The notes under the pieces are model-generated. The model saw only the letters and a list, made by a program, of their open reading frames with translations, was not told the DNA's origin and did not search any database. The translations under genes were made by a program, and so were the position numbers. DNA of 64,000 nt from Amycolatopsis cihanbeyliensis (lineage in GTDB: Bacteria; Actinomycetota; Actinomycetes; Mycobacteriales; Pseudonocardiaceae): the NCBI RefSeq assembly GCF_006715045.1, contig NZ_VFML01000002.1:806001-870000 (forward strand). Reading direction: 5' to 3'. Shown one piece after another: positions 22,414 to 29,819 of this stretch (position 1 is the first letter of the stretch; each line of letters starts with the position of its first letter).

Positions 22414-23865
22414 ATGTCCGAATCCAAACCGCACGCCAGTGTGGAGTATCGCCAGGTCGATGAGAACTACCTGCAGCAACGGCAACTGAAGCGCGGCGCC
22501 GCGGGCTGGCTGTTACTGGCCGGCCTGGGCGTATCGTATGTGATCTCGGGCGACTTCGCGGGCTGGAACTTCGGCCTGGAGACCGGGGGCTGGGGCGGCC
22601 TGCTGATCGCGACCGTGCTGATGGCCGCGATGTACGGCTGCATGGTGTTCGGGCTCGCCGAGATGTCCTCGGCCCTTCCGGTGGCGGGCGCGGGCTACGG
22701 ATTCGCCCGGCGCGCGCTCGGCCCGCTCGGCGGCTTCGCGACCGGTACGGCGATCCTGATCGAGTACGCGATCGCCCCGGCCGCGATCTCGGTGTTCATC
22801 GGCGGCTACGTGGAGACGCTCGGGCTGTTCGGGCTGACCAACAGCTGGCCTGTCTACCTCGTCTGTTACCTGATCTTCATCGGTATCCACCTGCGCGGGG
22901 TCGGCGAGGCGCTCCGGGTCATGTTCGTGATCACCGTGGTGGCCGTGGTCGCGCTGGTCGCCTTCGTGGTCGGCATGATCCCGAAGTTCTCCCCGGACAA
23001 CCTGTTCGACATCGAACCCACCGGGGCGTTCGGCGCCAGCAGCTTCCTACCCTTCGGCATCACCGGGGTGCTGGCGGCGCTGGTGTACGGCATCTGGTTC
23101 TTCCTCGCCGTGGAGGGCGTGCCGTTGGCCGCGGAGGAGGCGCGTAACCCGAAACGGGACATGCCGAAGGGCATCCTGGCTGCGATGGGGGCGCTGCTGG
23201 TCTTCGCCGCACTGATCCTGGTGACCGCGCCGGGCGGTGCCGGGTCGAGCGCGATCGCGAACTCGGACAACCCGCTGCCTGCGGCGGTACGGGCCGCTTA
23301 CGGCGGGGACAACCTGCTGGCCCAGTTCGTCAACTACATCGGGCTGGCCGGACTCGTCGCCAGCTTCTTCTCGATCATCTACGCCTACTCGCGCCAGCTG
23401 TTCGCCCTTTCCAGGGCCGGCTACCTCCCCAAATGGCTGTCCAGGACGGGCAAGCGCAAGACGCCGTACCTGGCCCTGATCGTTCCGGGAACGGTGGGCT
23501 TCGCGCTGGCCACGGCCACCCAGGACGGGGCGTTGCTGATCAATGTCGCGGTGTTCGGCGCGACGGTCTCCTACGTCCTACTGAACCTCTCGCACATCGT
23601 GCTGCGCGCCAGGGAGCCGGGCCTGGTCCGGCCGTACCGCACCCCCGGCGGCGTCGCCACCACCAGCGTCGCGCTGGCGCTGGCCGTGGCCGCCGTCATC
23701 GCCACCTTCCTGGTGGACATGGTGGCCGCGGCGATCACTGCCGGGATCTTCCTGGTGTTCATTGCCTACTTCTGGTTCTACAGCAGGCACCGGTTGGTCG
23801 CGAACGCTCCGGAGGAGGAGTTCGCGGCGATCGAACGAGCGGAGCGGGAACTGTCCGACGGTTAG
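22414..23865 (+). CDS. APC-family amino acid/amine permease (ethanolamine permease type)
   Basis: A 483-residue inner-membrane transporter with about 12 hydrophobic helices of the APC superfamily. The first segments (GWLLLAGLGVSYVISGDFAGW, then GLAEMSSALPVAGAGYGFARR) resemble bacterial ethanolamine permeases more than GABA or lysine permeases. EGVPLAAEEARNPKRDMPKG is the conserved cytoplasmic loop. AGGAG stands 6 bases before the ATG. Lying divergently from a gamma-glutamyl ligase, it most likely imports the amine that the cluster degrades. Ethanolamine is the preferred guess; polyamines remain possible. Confidence 0.82.
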   Translation: MSESKPHASVEYRQVDENYLQQRQLKRGAAGWLLLAGLGVSYVISGDFAGWNFGLETGGWGGLLIATVLMAAMYGCMVFGLAEMSSALPVAGAGYGFARRALGPLGGFATGTAILIEYAIAPAAISVFIGGYVETLGLFGLTNSWPVYLVCYLIFIGIHLRGVGEALRVMFVITVVAVVALVAFVVGMIPKFSPDNLFDIEPTGAFGASSFLPFGITGVLAALVYGIWFFLAVEGVPLAAEEARNPKRDMPKGILAAMGALLVFAALILVTAPGGAGSSAIANSDNPLPAAVRAAYGGDNLLAQFVNYIGLAGLVASFFSIIYAYSRQLFALSRAGYLPKWLSRTGKRKTPYLALIVPGTVGFALATATQDGALLINVAVFGATVSYVLLNLSHIVLRAREPGLVRPYRTPGGVATTSVALALAVAAVIATFLVDMVAAAITAGIFLVFIAYFWFYSRHRLVANAPEEEFAAIERAERELSDG

Positions 23866-23970
23866 CGGGCGGCGCCTCGGCGGGCGGGCAGTCACACGCG
23901 CCATCCGGGGGAATATCACGGCACGGCAACGGTACCGTTCTGGCGGATCCGCGTGCGGGCACAGTTCTTC

Positions 23971-24004
23971 CACCCGGTCACCGCTCACGTGCGGTGACCG
24001 GGTG
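23971..24004. terminator. strong hairpin after the permease gene
   Basis: CACCCGGTCACCGC (23971-23984) pairs perfectly with GCGGTGACCGGGTG (23991-24004) over a 6-base loop, 105 bases after the permease stop. It is the only clear structure in the 520-base gene-free stretch 23866-24385. The rest of that stretch falls in GC from about 24170 onward, as expected for the promoter of the DUF4360 gene, but no clear -35/-10 pair could be fixed. Confidence 0.65.
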
Positions 24005-24385
24005 GACGGCGGCAGGGGCACTCGTTCGGCGGCCAGGAGACCCAGATCCCGGTCCGAGGGCCGCGCGGGCCGGAACCGGGGAGCTGACGCATGACACGTC
24101 CGGCCCCATCGCATTTCCGGATACTCACCTCCGCCAGCATGCGCCGCCTCCCCGCGGTATTTACCGGCCGGCGATCTTGTCAACCATGACCAAGAGGTCA
24201 CCAAAAAGCGACCGAGATGGACCCCTGCCACGATTAACATCAGACAAAGCGGATCCCATAAAAAGGATCAATCATCACGCCGATGAATGACCACGTTACT
24301 CCAAGCAGCGGTCATTGGAAATGATTAATCGAGCTATTGTTGACCATCCGCGCGGTGATGTTGTGATGTATTGGAAGGTAACTCC

Positions 24386-25024
24386 ATGCTTACTTTGATC
24401 GCTGCTGCCGGTCTTGCCCTCTCCATGGCAACCGCCCCAGCAACCGCCCCTGCCTCCTCCGACCCCCCGAACGACCGAATCGTCGTCGACGTCGAAACCG
24501 TGAACGGCTCCGGCTGCTCCCCCGGAACCGCCGCGGTCGCGGTGTCCTCCGACAACACGGCGTTCACGGTGACCTACAGCGACTACCTCGCCCAGATCGG
24601 TCCCGGTGCCGCACCGATCGACTTCCGAAAGAACTGCCAGCTCAACCTGGTCGTGCATGTCCCGCACGGGTTCACCTACGCCATCGCTCAGGCCGACTAC
24701 CGCGGCTTCGCGCACCTGGCGAAGGGTGCGCGCGGCTACCAGCAGGCCGGCTACTACATCCAGGGAACCTCGCCGACGAGCCGGATCGGACACAACTTCG
24801 ACGGCCCACACAGCGACAACTGGCAGACGACCGACCGCAAGGAAGTCCACGAGTTGGTCTTCGCGCCCTGCGGCGAGGAACGAAGCCTGAACATCAACAC
24901 CGAACTGCGGGTCTACGAGGGCTCCTCGGACGCCGACAAGAACACCAGCTTCATGACCATGGACTCCACCGACGGCAGCGTGAACACCGAGTACCACTTC
25001 GCCTGGAAGAAGTGCAAGACCTGA
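24386..25024 (+). CDS. secreted DUF4360 protein, copy 1
   Basis: A 212-residue protein with a Sec signal (MLTLIAAAGLALSMATAPATA) and no membrane segment after it. The mature part shows the DUF4360 pattern: VNGSGCSPGTAAVAVSSDN, DFRKNCQLNLVVHVP, YAIAQADYRGFAHL, and two late Cys (APCGEE, WKKCKT), giving four Cys that probably form two disulphides. Function of the family is unknown. GGAAGG lies 7 bases before the ATG. It is followed by its own terminator and by a close paralogue, so the pair arose by tandem duplication. Confidence 0.82.
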   Translation: MLTLIAAAGLALSMATAPATAPASSDPPNDRIVVDVETVNGSGCSPGTAAVAVSSDNTAFTVTYSDYLAQIGPGAAPIDFRKNCQLNLVVHVPHGFTYAIAQADYRGFAHLAKGARGYQQAGYYIQGTSPTSRIGHNFDGPHSDNWQTTDRKEVHELVFAPCGEERSLNINTELRVYEGSSDADKNTSFMTMDSTDGSVNTEYHFAWKKCKT

Positions 25025-25048
25025 CGTTCGCCAGCCTGTACGGAACCG

Positions 25049-25091
25049 CACACGGCGGTCGCTCTTTCACGCAAAGATCGGCCGCCGTGTG
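25049..25091 (+). terminator. hairpin between the two DUF4360 genes
   Basis: CACACGGCGG (25049-25058) pairs with CCGCCGTGTG (25082-25091); TCTTT and AAAGA inside the loop can extend the structure. It separates the paralogues, so each probably has its own transcript. Confidence 0.6.
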
Positions 25092-25178
25092 ACTACCCAG
25101 ATCTTTTCACCCTGCGCTTATTTCCCAACGGAGTTCTACGCGGCTTCGTGAAATAGCACCGACTTCGGAGGAAACTCC

Positions 25179-25835
25179 ATGATAACCACATTGGCGGCGG
25201 CCGCTGCCCTGGCACTGTCGGCGGTGACCGCGCCGGCCGACTTCACCACCCAAGGACCGCACTTCCCGAACCCACCGACCGACGAGATCGTCATCGACGT
25301 CGTCACCGTCAACGGGTCCGGCTGCCCACCGGGCTCCGCGGCGATCGCGGTCTCCTCGGACAACAAGGCGTTCACGGTGACCTACAGCGAGTACCTCGCC
25401 CAGGTCGGTGTCGGCGCCAAGCCGACCGACTTCCGAAAGAACTGCCAGCTCAACCTGGTCGTGCATGTCCCGCAGGGGTTCACCTACGCGATCGCGCAGG
25501 CCGACTACCGCGGCTTCGCGCACCTGGAGGAGGGCGCCACCGGCCTGGAGAAGGCGAGCTACTACTTCCAGGGTATGTCGCCGACCATGCCGATCAGCCA
25601 CACGCTCGAGGGCCCGCACAGCGACAACTGGCAGAACACCGACGAGGTGGACATCGCCCAGCTGGTCTACGCGCCGTGCGGCGAGGAACGCAACTTCAAC
25701 ATCAACACCGAACTGCGGGTCAGTGCCGGCAGCTCGGACACGCAGAACACGACGAGTCTGATGACCATGGACTCCACCGATGCCGACATCAGCACCACCT
25801 ACCACTTCGCCTGGAAGGAGTGCCCGGAGGACTGA
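25179..25835 (+). CDS. secreted DUF4360 protein, copy 2
   Basis: A 218-residue paralogue of the preceding gene, with signal MITTLAAAAALALSAVTAPA and the same core blocks: VNGSGCPPGSAAIAVSSDN, DFRKNCQLNLVVHVP, QADYRGFAHL, GPHSDNWQNTD, APCGEERNFNINTELRV and a C-terminal Cys. The copies differ mainly in the mature N-terminus and in a loop near residues 130-150. GGAGGAAA precedes the ATG. Upstream sequence is not conserved with copy 1, which suggests independent regulation. Role unknown. Confidence 0.82.
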   Translation: MITTLAAAAALALSAVTAPADFTTQGPHFPNPPTDEIVIDVVTVNGSGCPPGSAAIAVSSDNKAFTVTYSEYLAQVGVGAKPTDFRKNCQLNLVVHVPQGFTYAIAQADYRGFAHLEEGATGLEKASYYFQGMSPTMPISHTLEGPHSDNWQNTDEVDIAQLVYAPCGEERNFNINTELRVSAGSSDTQNTTSLMTMDSTDADISTTYHFAWKECPED

Positions 25836-25855
25836 GCTGCTGACCAGCTGAATCA

Positions 25856-25891
25856 GGAGGCCCGGCGGGTGCGCGCACCCGCCGGGCCTCC
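25856..25891. terminator. perfect 36-bp palindrome after DUF4360 copy 2
   Basis: Positions 25856-25873 are the exact reverse complement of 25874-25891 (GGAGGCCCGGCG... arms), 20 bases after the stop. The sequence allows an 18-bp hairpin or a cruciform, and most likely acts as a terminator. Confidence 0.7.
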
Positions 25892-25898
25892 TTCTCGC

Positions 25899-26279
25899 GT
25901 GGTCGACCTGACCGTACGGCGCGGGAGGAACCGCTGGAGCGGTTCGGCCTCACGGGCGGGGCATCGCGCTGGACGGCATCGCGCCGCGCACGCGGGCGCC
26001 CTGCTGTCCGACGTACTGGTCGTGCTGCTGTTCGCCTCCCTGATCGGCGGGGCGATGGTGGTGTTGTGGCCGATGGTGCTCGTGCTGATCTTCCTCCCGC
26101 TCGCCGTGCACACCTACCGCGGCCGGGATCGTTGGCGGCGGGACAGCACCCCGCGGAGCAGGCGCACGTACCGGCTCCACCGGGCGGGCGCCGGCACCCG
26201 CCCGGTCAGCTCCAGCTCCGCCCGGTCGAGTGCGTCCTCGAGGACCGCGTCGTGCAGCGGACCCCAGACGAGTGGATAG
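25899..26279 (+). CDS. possible small membrane protein
   Basis: An open frame of about 126 residues from a GTG at 25899. Around 37-70 it encodes a convincing pair of hydrophobic segments (LSDVLVVLLFASLIGG, VVLWPMVLVLIFLPLAV) followed by a basic end (HTYRGRDRWRR). Codons in this part have the GC-rich third positions of real genes. The last 166 bases run antisense to the SRPBCC gene and look like a shadow (Ser/Arg-rich), so the true protein may be shorter in function. No ribosome site is seen at the GTG. Start and reality are uncertain. Confidence 0.4.
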   Translation: MVDLTVRRGRNRWSGSASRAGHRAGRHRAAHAGALLSDVLVVLLFASLIGGAMVVLWPMVLVLIFLPLAVHTYRGRDRWRRDSTPRSRRTYRLHRAGAGTRPVSSSSARSSASSRTASCSGPQTSG

Positions 26280-26620
26280 GTGAACCGGGCCGGGCCGCGC
26301 AGCCGGACCACCATCAGGTGCCGCAGCTCGGTCCGGCCGGGGTCGGCCCGGCGCAGCGTGAACTCGTGGAACCCGTCGAACCCACGCGGCGCGGTGAACC
26401 GGAACCGGACCCACACGCCAGGCGTGTACGACTCGACGCGGTAGCGGATCGGACCGTGGCCGCCGGCGGCACCGGCACCGAGCGGACGGTCCAACCGCAT
26501 CGCGGGCCACTGCTCGGACGGCCACAGCCGGTCTCCCTCCCCCGCCAGGCCGTCGATCAACGCGCCCACCTCGCCCTGACTCCCCGGCAGCCGCCTGGTG
26601 TGCAGGTTCACCACGCCCAT
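26114..26620 (-). CDS. SRPBCC-like protein (DUF2867-type)
   Basis: A 168-residue protein beginning MGVVNLHTRRLPGSQGEV, with GAGGTG a few bases upstream of the ATG at 26620. The pattern (early WPSEQWPAMRLDRPL, then YRVESYTPGVWVRFRFTAPRGFDGFHEF) fits the START-like fold of small proteins encoded beside TetR regulators. No enzyme motif is visible. It is divergent from the TetR gene across a 59-base operator region, so that regulator probably controls it. Confidence 0.7.
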   Translation of the reverse strand: MGVVNLHTRRLPGSQGEVGALIDGLAGEGDRLWPSEQWPAMRLDRPLGAGAAGGHGPIRYRVESYTPGVWVRFRFTAPRGFDGFHEFTLRRADPGRTELRHLMVVRLRGPARFTYPLVWGPLHDAVLEDALDRAELELTGRVPAPARWSRYVRLLRGVLSRRQRSRPR

Positions 26621-26659
26621 GACCCACCTCGATTCTAGAGAGCTTCCACTAAAAACAAA

Positions 26660-26675
26660 TAGAGCATAGTCTCTA
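26660..26675. promoter_or_regulatory. inverted repeat next to the tetR start, probable operator
   Basis: TAGAG (26660-26664) and CTCTA (26671-26675) form an inverted repeat in the AT-rich stretch between the SRPBCC and TetR genes; a TCTAGA site lies nearby at about 26632. The repeat ends 4 bases before the TetR ATG and there is no ribosome site there, so the regulator may be read from a leaderless mRNA and repress itself. Confidence 0.4.
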
Positions 26676-26679
26676 AAAT

Positions 26680-27288
26680 ATGGGTAGACCCGCACGGCAC
26701 ACGGCCGACGACCTCCTGGATGCCGCGATCCGGCTGTTCGCGACCGAGGGCGCAAGGGGCGTCACCATGTCCGCCGTCGCGCGGGCGGTTGGCGCGCCGA
26801 GTGGCTCGGTGTATCACCGTTTCCCTGACCGGCCCGCCCTGCTCGCCGGTGCCTGGCTACGCACGGTCGACCGTTTCCAGGACGGCTACCTGGAGGTCCT
26901 GGCGCGGGAACCGGCCGAGGTCGCCGCGGTGGAGGCGGCGGCGCACGTCGTGCGCTGGTGCCGGAAGCGGCCGGACGAGGGGAAGGTGTTGCAGGCGGGC
27001 AGGCGGGAGTTCGGTCCGGACCGGTGGTCGGCGGAGGACCACGCGCGGGCCGAGCGGGCCGAACGACGCCTCGAATCGGCGCTGCGCGCGGCGGTGCGTC
27101 GCCTCCGGCCGGTCACCGGAGCCGGCACCGAGGAGGTCATGCTGGTCCTGGTGGACCTGCCCCATGCGGTGGCCCGGCGGTACCTGGCGCGGGGCGAGCC
27201 GCCACCACCCCGCGCCGTCGACCTAATCACCAGGGCCGCGCGCACCCTGCTGGCCTCCGGCCGACCCCACCCGACAGCCTCAGCGTAG
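26680..27288 (+). CDS. TetR-family transcriptional regulator
   Basis: A 202-residue TetR repressor. Residues 8-55 hold the helix-turn-helix (TADDLLDAAIRLFATEGARGVTMSAVARAVG split by the turn, then SGSVYHRFPDRPALLAG), and the rest is the helical ligand-binding domain. The ATG directly follows an inverted repeat without a Shine-Dalgarno site. The divergent SRPBCC gene is its most likely target. Its 3' end overlaps the convergent oxidoreductase gene by 9 bases. Confidence 0.87.
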   Translation: MGRPARHTADDLLDAAIRLFATEGARGVTMSAVARAVGAPSGSVYHRFPDRPALLAGAWLRTVDRFQDGYLEVLAREPAEVAAVEAAAHVVRWCRKRPDEGKVLQAGRREFGPDRWSAEDHARAERAERRLESALRAAVRRLRPVTGAGTEEVMLVLVDLPHAVARRYLARGEPPPPRAVDLITRAARTLLASGRPHPTASA

Positions 27289-28278
27289 CTCCGCCAGCCG
27301 GACCGGGCGGCGCTGGTGACGGGAGAGTTCGCAGGCCTCCGCCACGTAGAAGGCCTCCAGCGCGTCGGACACCGTGCACGGGCTGGCCGCCCGACCGGCC
27401 ACCACGTCCACGAAGGTTTCCAGCTCACGGACGTAGGCCGGGTGGAACCGTTCCAGGAAGCCGGGGTGGGCCGGACCGGGCGGCCAGGAGACGCCCGGCT
27501 CGGCCGAACGCATCGGCAGCCTGTCGTCCAACCCGGCCGCGATGCTGCCACGCGAGCCGAGTACCTCCAGCCGTACGTCGTAGCCCGCCCCGTTGTAACG
27601 GCCGGCCGAGGTGAGCGCGAGGGTGTCGTCGTCCAGGGTGAGCACGGCCGCGCCGGTGTCCACGTCGCCCGCCTCGGCGAAGAACTCCGCGCCGCGGTTG
27701 GTGCCGAGGGCATAAGCCTCGACGATCTCCCTGCCGGTCACCCAGCGGATGATGTCGTAGTCGTGCACCCCGCAGTCCCGGAACAGGCCGCCGGACCGCG
27801 GGATGTACTCCGCGGGCGGCGGGGCGGGGTCCAGGGTGGTGGCGCGGAGTGTGTGTACCCGGCCGACCGCGCCGCTGCCCACCGCCTCGCGGGCGGCGGC
27901 GTAGCCCGCGTCGAACCGGCGCTGGAAGCCGACCTGCACCTCGACGCCGGTTCCCCTGATCCGGTCCAGCACCTCGATGGTTCCCGCCACGTCCTTGGCC
28001 ACCGGCTTCTCGCAGAACACCGGGATGCCCGCCTCCACCGCCCGCAGGATCAGCTTCGGGTGGGCATCGGTCGCCGCGGCCACGACCAGGCCGTCGATAC
28101 CGCGGCCGAACAGCTCCTCGGTGTCCTCGGTGAACTCCGCGTCCAGCCCCGCGGCGACGCCGCGTGCCCGTGCCACGTCGGCGTCGGCGAGCACCAGCGA
28201 GTCCACCTCGTCGATCCGGTGCAGTATCTCGGCATGGCGGGCACCGATCCTCCCGGTGCCGGCGAGTCCCAGCCTCAT
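27280..28278 (-). CDS. iolG: Gfo/Idh/MocA oxidoreductase, probable inositol 2-dehydrogenase
   Basis: A 332-residue NAD(P)-dependent oxidoreductase. The Rossmann motif GLAGTGRIGARHA is at the start, and EKPVAKD near 92 holds the conserved catalytic-region Lys. GGLFRDCGVHDYDIIRWV near 170 provides the Asp and His expected in inositol dehydrogenases. It would oxidise myo-inositol to 2-keto-myo-inosose, the first step before IolE. It lies on the far side of the LacI gene from the iol operon and the repeat element at 28308 sits just upstream of its start, so its promoter may lie in or before that element. Confidence 0.8.
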   Translation of the reverse strand: MRLGLAGTGRIGARHAEILHRIDEVDSLVLADADVARARGVAAGLDAEFTEDTEELFGRGIDGLVVAAATDAHPKLILRAVEAGIPVFCEKPVAKDVAGTIEVLDRIRGTGVEVQVGFQRRFDAGYAAAREAVGSGAVGRVHTLRATTLDPAPPPAEYIPRSGGLFRDCGVHDYDIIRWVTGREIVEAYALGTNRGAEFFAEAGDVDTGAAVLTLDDDTLALTSAGRYNGAGYDVRLEVLGSRGSIAAGLDDRLPMRSAEPGVSWPPGPAHPGFLERFHPAYVRELETFVDVVAGRAASPCTVSDALEAFYVAEACELSRHQRRPVRLAELR

Positions 28279-28307
28279 CCGTTCTCCTCTTCGCGTCAGC
28301 CCTGGGA

Positions 28308-28472
28308 GGGCTATTCAGAACGACCCAACGACCGCGGGCCGCCAGGCCCATGGTCACCGCGGCGCGCAGCGCCACCGTGTGGGTGGTGAGCGACGGGCGG
28401 GAGGTCGTTGCAGGCCACAGCGCTGGCGAGGCATACTGCGGATCTGAATAGCCTGACCGTTGAATAAGACAC
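28308..28472 (+). repeat. dispersed element, copy A (terminal inverted repeats, short ORF)
   Basis: This segment is nearly identical to 63680-63847. It begins with GGCTATTCAGA (28309-28319) and its inverse TCTGAATAGCC is at 28443-28453; a shared 19-base tail ends AATAAGACAC (28472). In copy B the arms read GGTTATTCAG and CTGAATAACC, so both strands changed together. Inside, an ATG at 28350 opens 33 codons ending at a TAG that lies in the right arm; copy B keeps the same frame with one extra codon. No transposase is present. It could be a MITE-like element, a structured RNA or a mini-gene. Confidence 0.75.
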
Positions 28473-28548
28473 TGGTGGGGAATCGGGGGTCGACCCCGAC
28501 CTGCTCGCGGGGCCAGGCGTCCAGCCGGCGCGGCACGAGTACGGTCAT
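28354..28548 (-). pseudogene. 5' remnant of a gene coupled to the LacI gene, cut by the repeat element
   Basis: An ATG at 28548 overlaps the LacI stop as ATGA, the usual mark of a real downstream gene here. The first 32 residues (MTVLVPRRLDAWPREQVGVD and on to SVLFNGQ) look protein-like, after which the frame runs into the repeat element (28472 leftward) and stops at 28354 in Arg/Pro-rich shadow sequence. I read it as the beginning of a former gene broken by the element. The family could not be recognised from 32 residues. Confidence 0.4.
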
Positions 28549-29561
28549 CCCCCTGCTCCTTGCGAGTCGGGGCGCGGTGAACCGGTGGTCGCCCGTACCA
28601 CGAGCGAGGGGTGCAGCAGGTGGCGTACCGGTTCGCTGCGACCGCCACGAACCCGTTCCAGCAACGCCTCCATCGCCAGCCGCCCCATCTCCGTACGCGG
28701 CTGGTCGACCGTGGTGAGCGAGACGTGCTTCAGCGCGGCAAGGGAGGTGTTGTCGTAGCCGACCACGGACACGTCCGCCGGCACCCGCAGACCGGTCTCC
28801 TCCAGCGCGGAGATCGCGCCGACGGCGTTGAAGTCGTTGCCCGCCAGCAGCGCGGTGGGCAGCGTCGAGGTGGTCAGCAGTTCCTGCACGGCCTTCTCCC
28901 CCGCGATGTCGGTGTGCTCGCTGCGTACCACCCACGGCCGCAGGCCGTGCCGGTTCATCGCGGCCCGGTAGCCCTTCCGCCTTGCCGCGGAGGTGGCCGC
29001 CCCGCCCCCGTCGAGATGCGCGATGTTCCGGTGCCCGAGCTCCACCAGGTGGTCGACCGCGAGCGCGGCACCCGCCTCACCGTCGTCGTTCACCGTGTCC
29101 ACAGTGGCCAGCCGGGAGGAACGCGAGACCAGCACCACCGGGCACTGCGCGGCGGCCTCTTCGATCGCCGCGGCGGGCAGCACAGGGGACAGCAGCACGA
29201 CCCCCGCAGGCCGGAAGGACAGCAGGCTGCGCAGCGCCGCCCGCTCCCTGCTCGGGCTACGGCCACCGGTGTTCAGGATCAGGTCGAACCCCGCCGCCTG
29301 CGCGGCACCGTCCAGCCCCTCGACCACCTCGGCGAAGAAGGTGTTGCGCAGATCCGACACCATCACGCCGAGCACGGTGGCGGTACGACTGGCCAGCGAC
29401 CTCGCCATCACGTGCGGCGCGTAGCCCAACTCCTCGGCCGCGCGCAGCACCGCGACCCTGCGCCACTCGCTGACCTTCGGCGAGTTGCGCATGACAAGGG
29501 AGACCAGCGCGCGGGAAACCCCCGCACGCTCGGCGACATCCTCCATGGTCGGCCGGGCCAA
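28545..29561 (-). CDS. LacI-family transcriptional regulator
   Basis: A 338-residue LacI/GalR regulator: N-terminal helix-turn-helix (TMEDVAERAGVSRALVSLVM), hinge helix with YAPHVMARSLAS, then a periplasmic-binding-protein-like sensor domain (VLGVMVSDLRNTFFAEV to the C-terminus). It is divergent from the iol operon, whose upstream region carries two GC-centred palindromes of the LacI type, so it is the probable inositol-responsive repressor. Confidence 0.88.
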   Translation of the reverse strand: MARPTMEDVAERAGVSRALVSLVMRNSPKVSEWRRVAVLRAAEELGYAPHVMARSLASRTATVLGVMVSDLRNTFFAEVVEGLDGAAQAAGFDLILNTGGRSPSRERAALRSLLSFRPAGVVLLSPVLPAAAIEEAAAQCPVVLVSRSSRLATVDTVNDDGEAGAALAVDHLVELGHRNIAHLDGGGAATSAARRKGYRAAMNRHGLRPWVVRSEHTDIAGEKAVQELLTTSTLPTALLAGNDFNAVGAISALEETGLRVPADVSVVGYDNTSLAALKHVSLTTVDQPRTEMGRLAMEALLERVRGGRSEPVRHLLHPSLVVRATTGSPRPDSQGAGG

Positions 29562-29760
29562 CGCTTCCTCCTGTGCTCCTGGCAGTCCACCCCTTGAGGG
29601 TTACGCACAATCCGGTCGACGGGGGCCGCCCGGAGCTTGCGGAGGGCGGCTCGTGGCGAGCCGGATACGAGGTGGCGCTCGGGTGGCAGCCGCACGCACC
29701 GCCGTGCGTAACACTCATTTGTATGGACACCTTGACAGTGACGTGACGCACGTTACAAGA

Positions 29761-29791
29761 TTGGAGCGCTCTAATCAATAGAGCGCTCCAA
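29761..29791. promoter_or_regulatory. double LacI-type operator upstream of iolE
   Basis: TTGGAGCGCTC (29761-29771) and GAGCGCTCCAA (29781-29791) are perfect inverse copies separated by nine AT-rich bases. Each arm is itself a palindrome centred on CG (GAGCGCTC), the form of a LacI-family operator, so two repressor dimers could bind side by side. The site lies 29 bases before iolE within the 258-base gap between the LacI gene and iolE. Confidence 0.7.
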
Positions 29792-29819
29792 CAGCCGCTA
29801 CCAGCCGGAGCTGCCGCTG

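Noticed and set aside
28308..28472. Integron attC site, tRNA-like structure or CRISPR repeat
   Set aside because: No core RYYYAAC-type sites, no cloverleaf, no regular spacing; the two copies are single and 35 kb apart.
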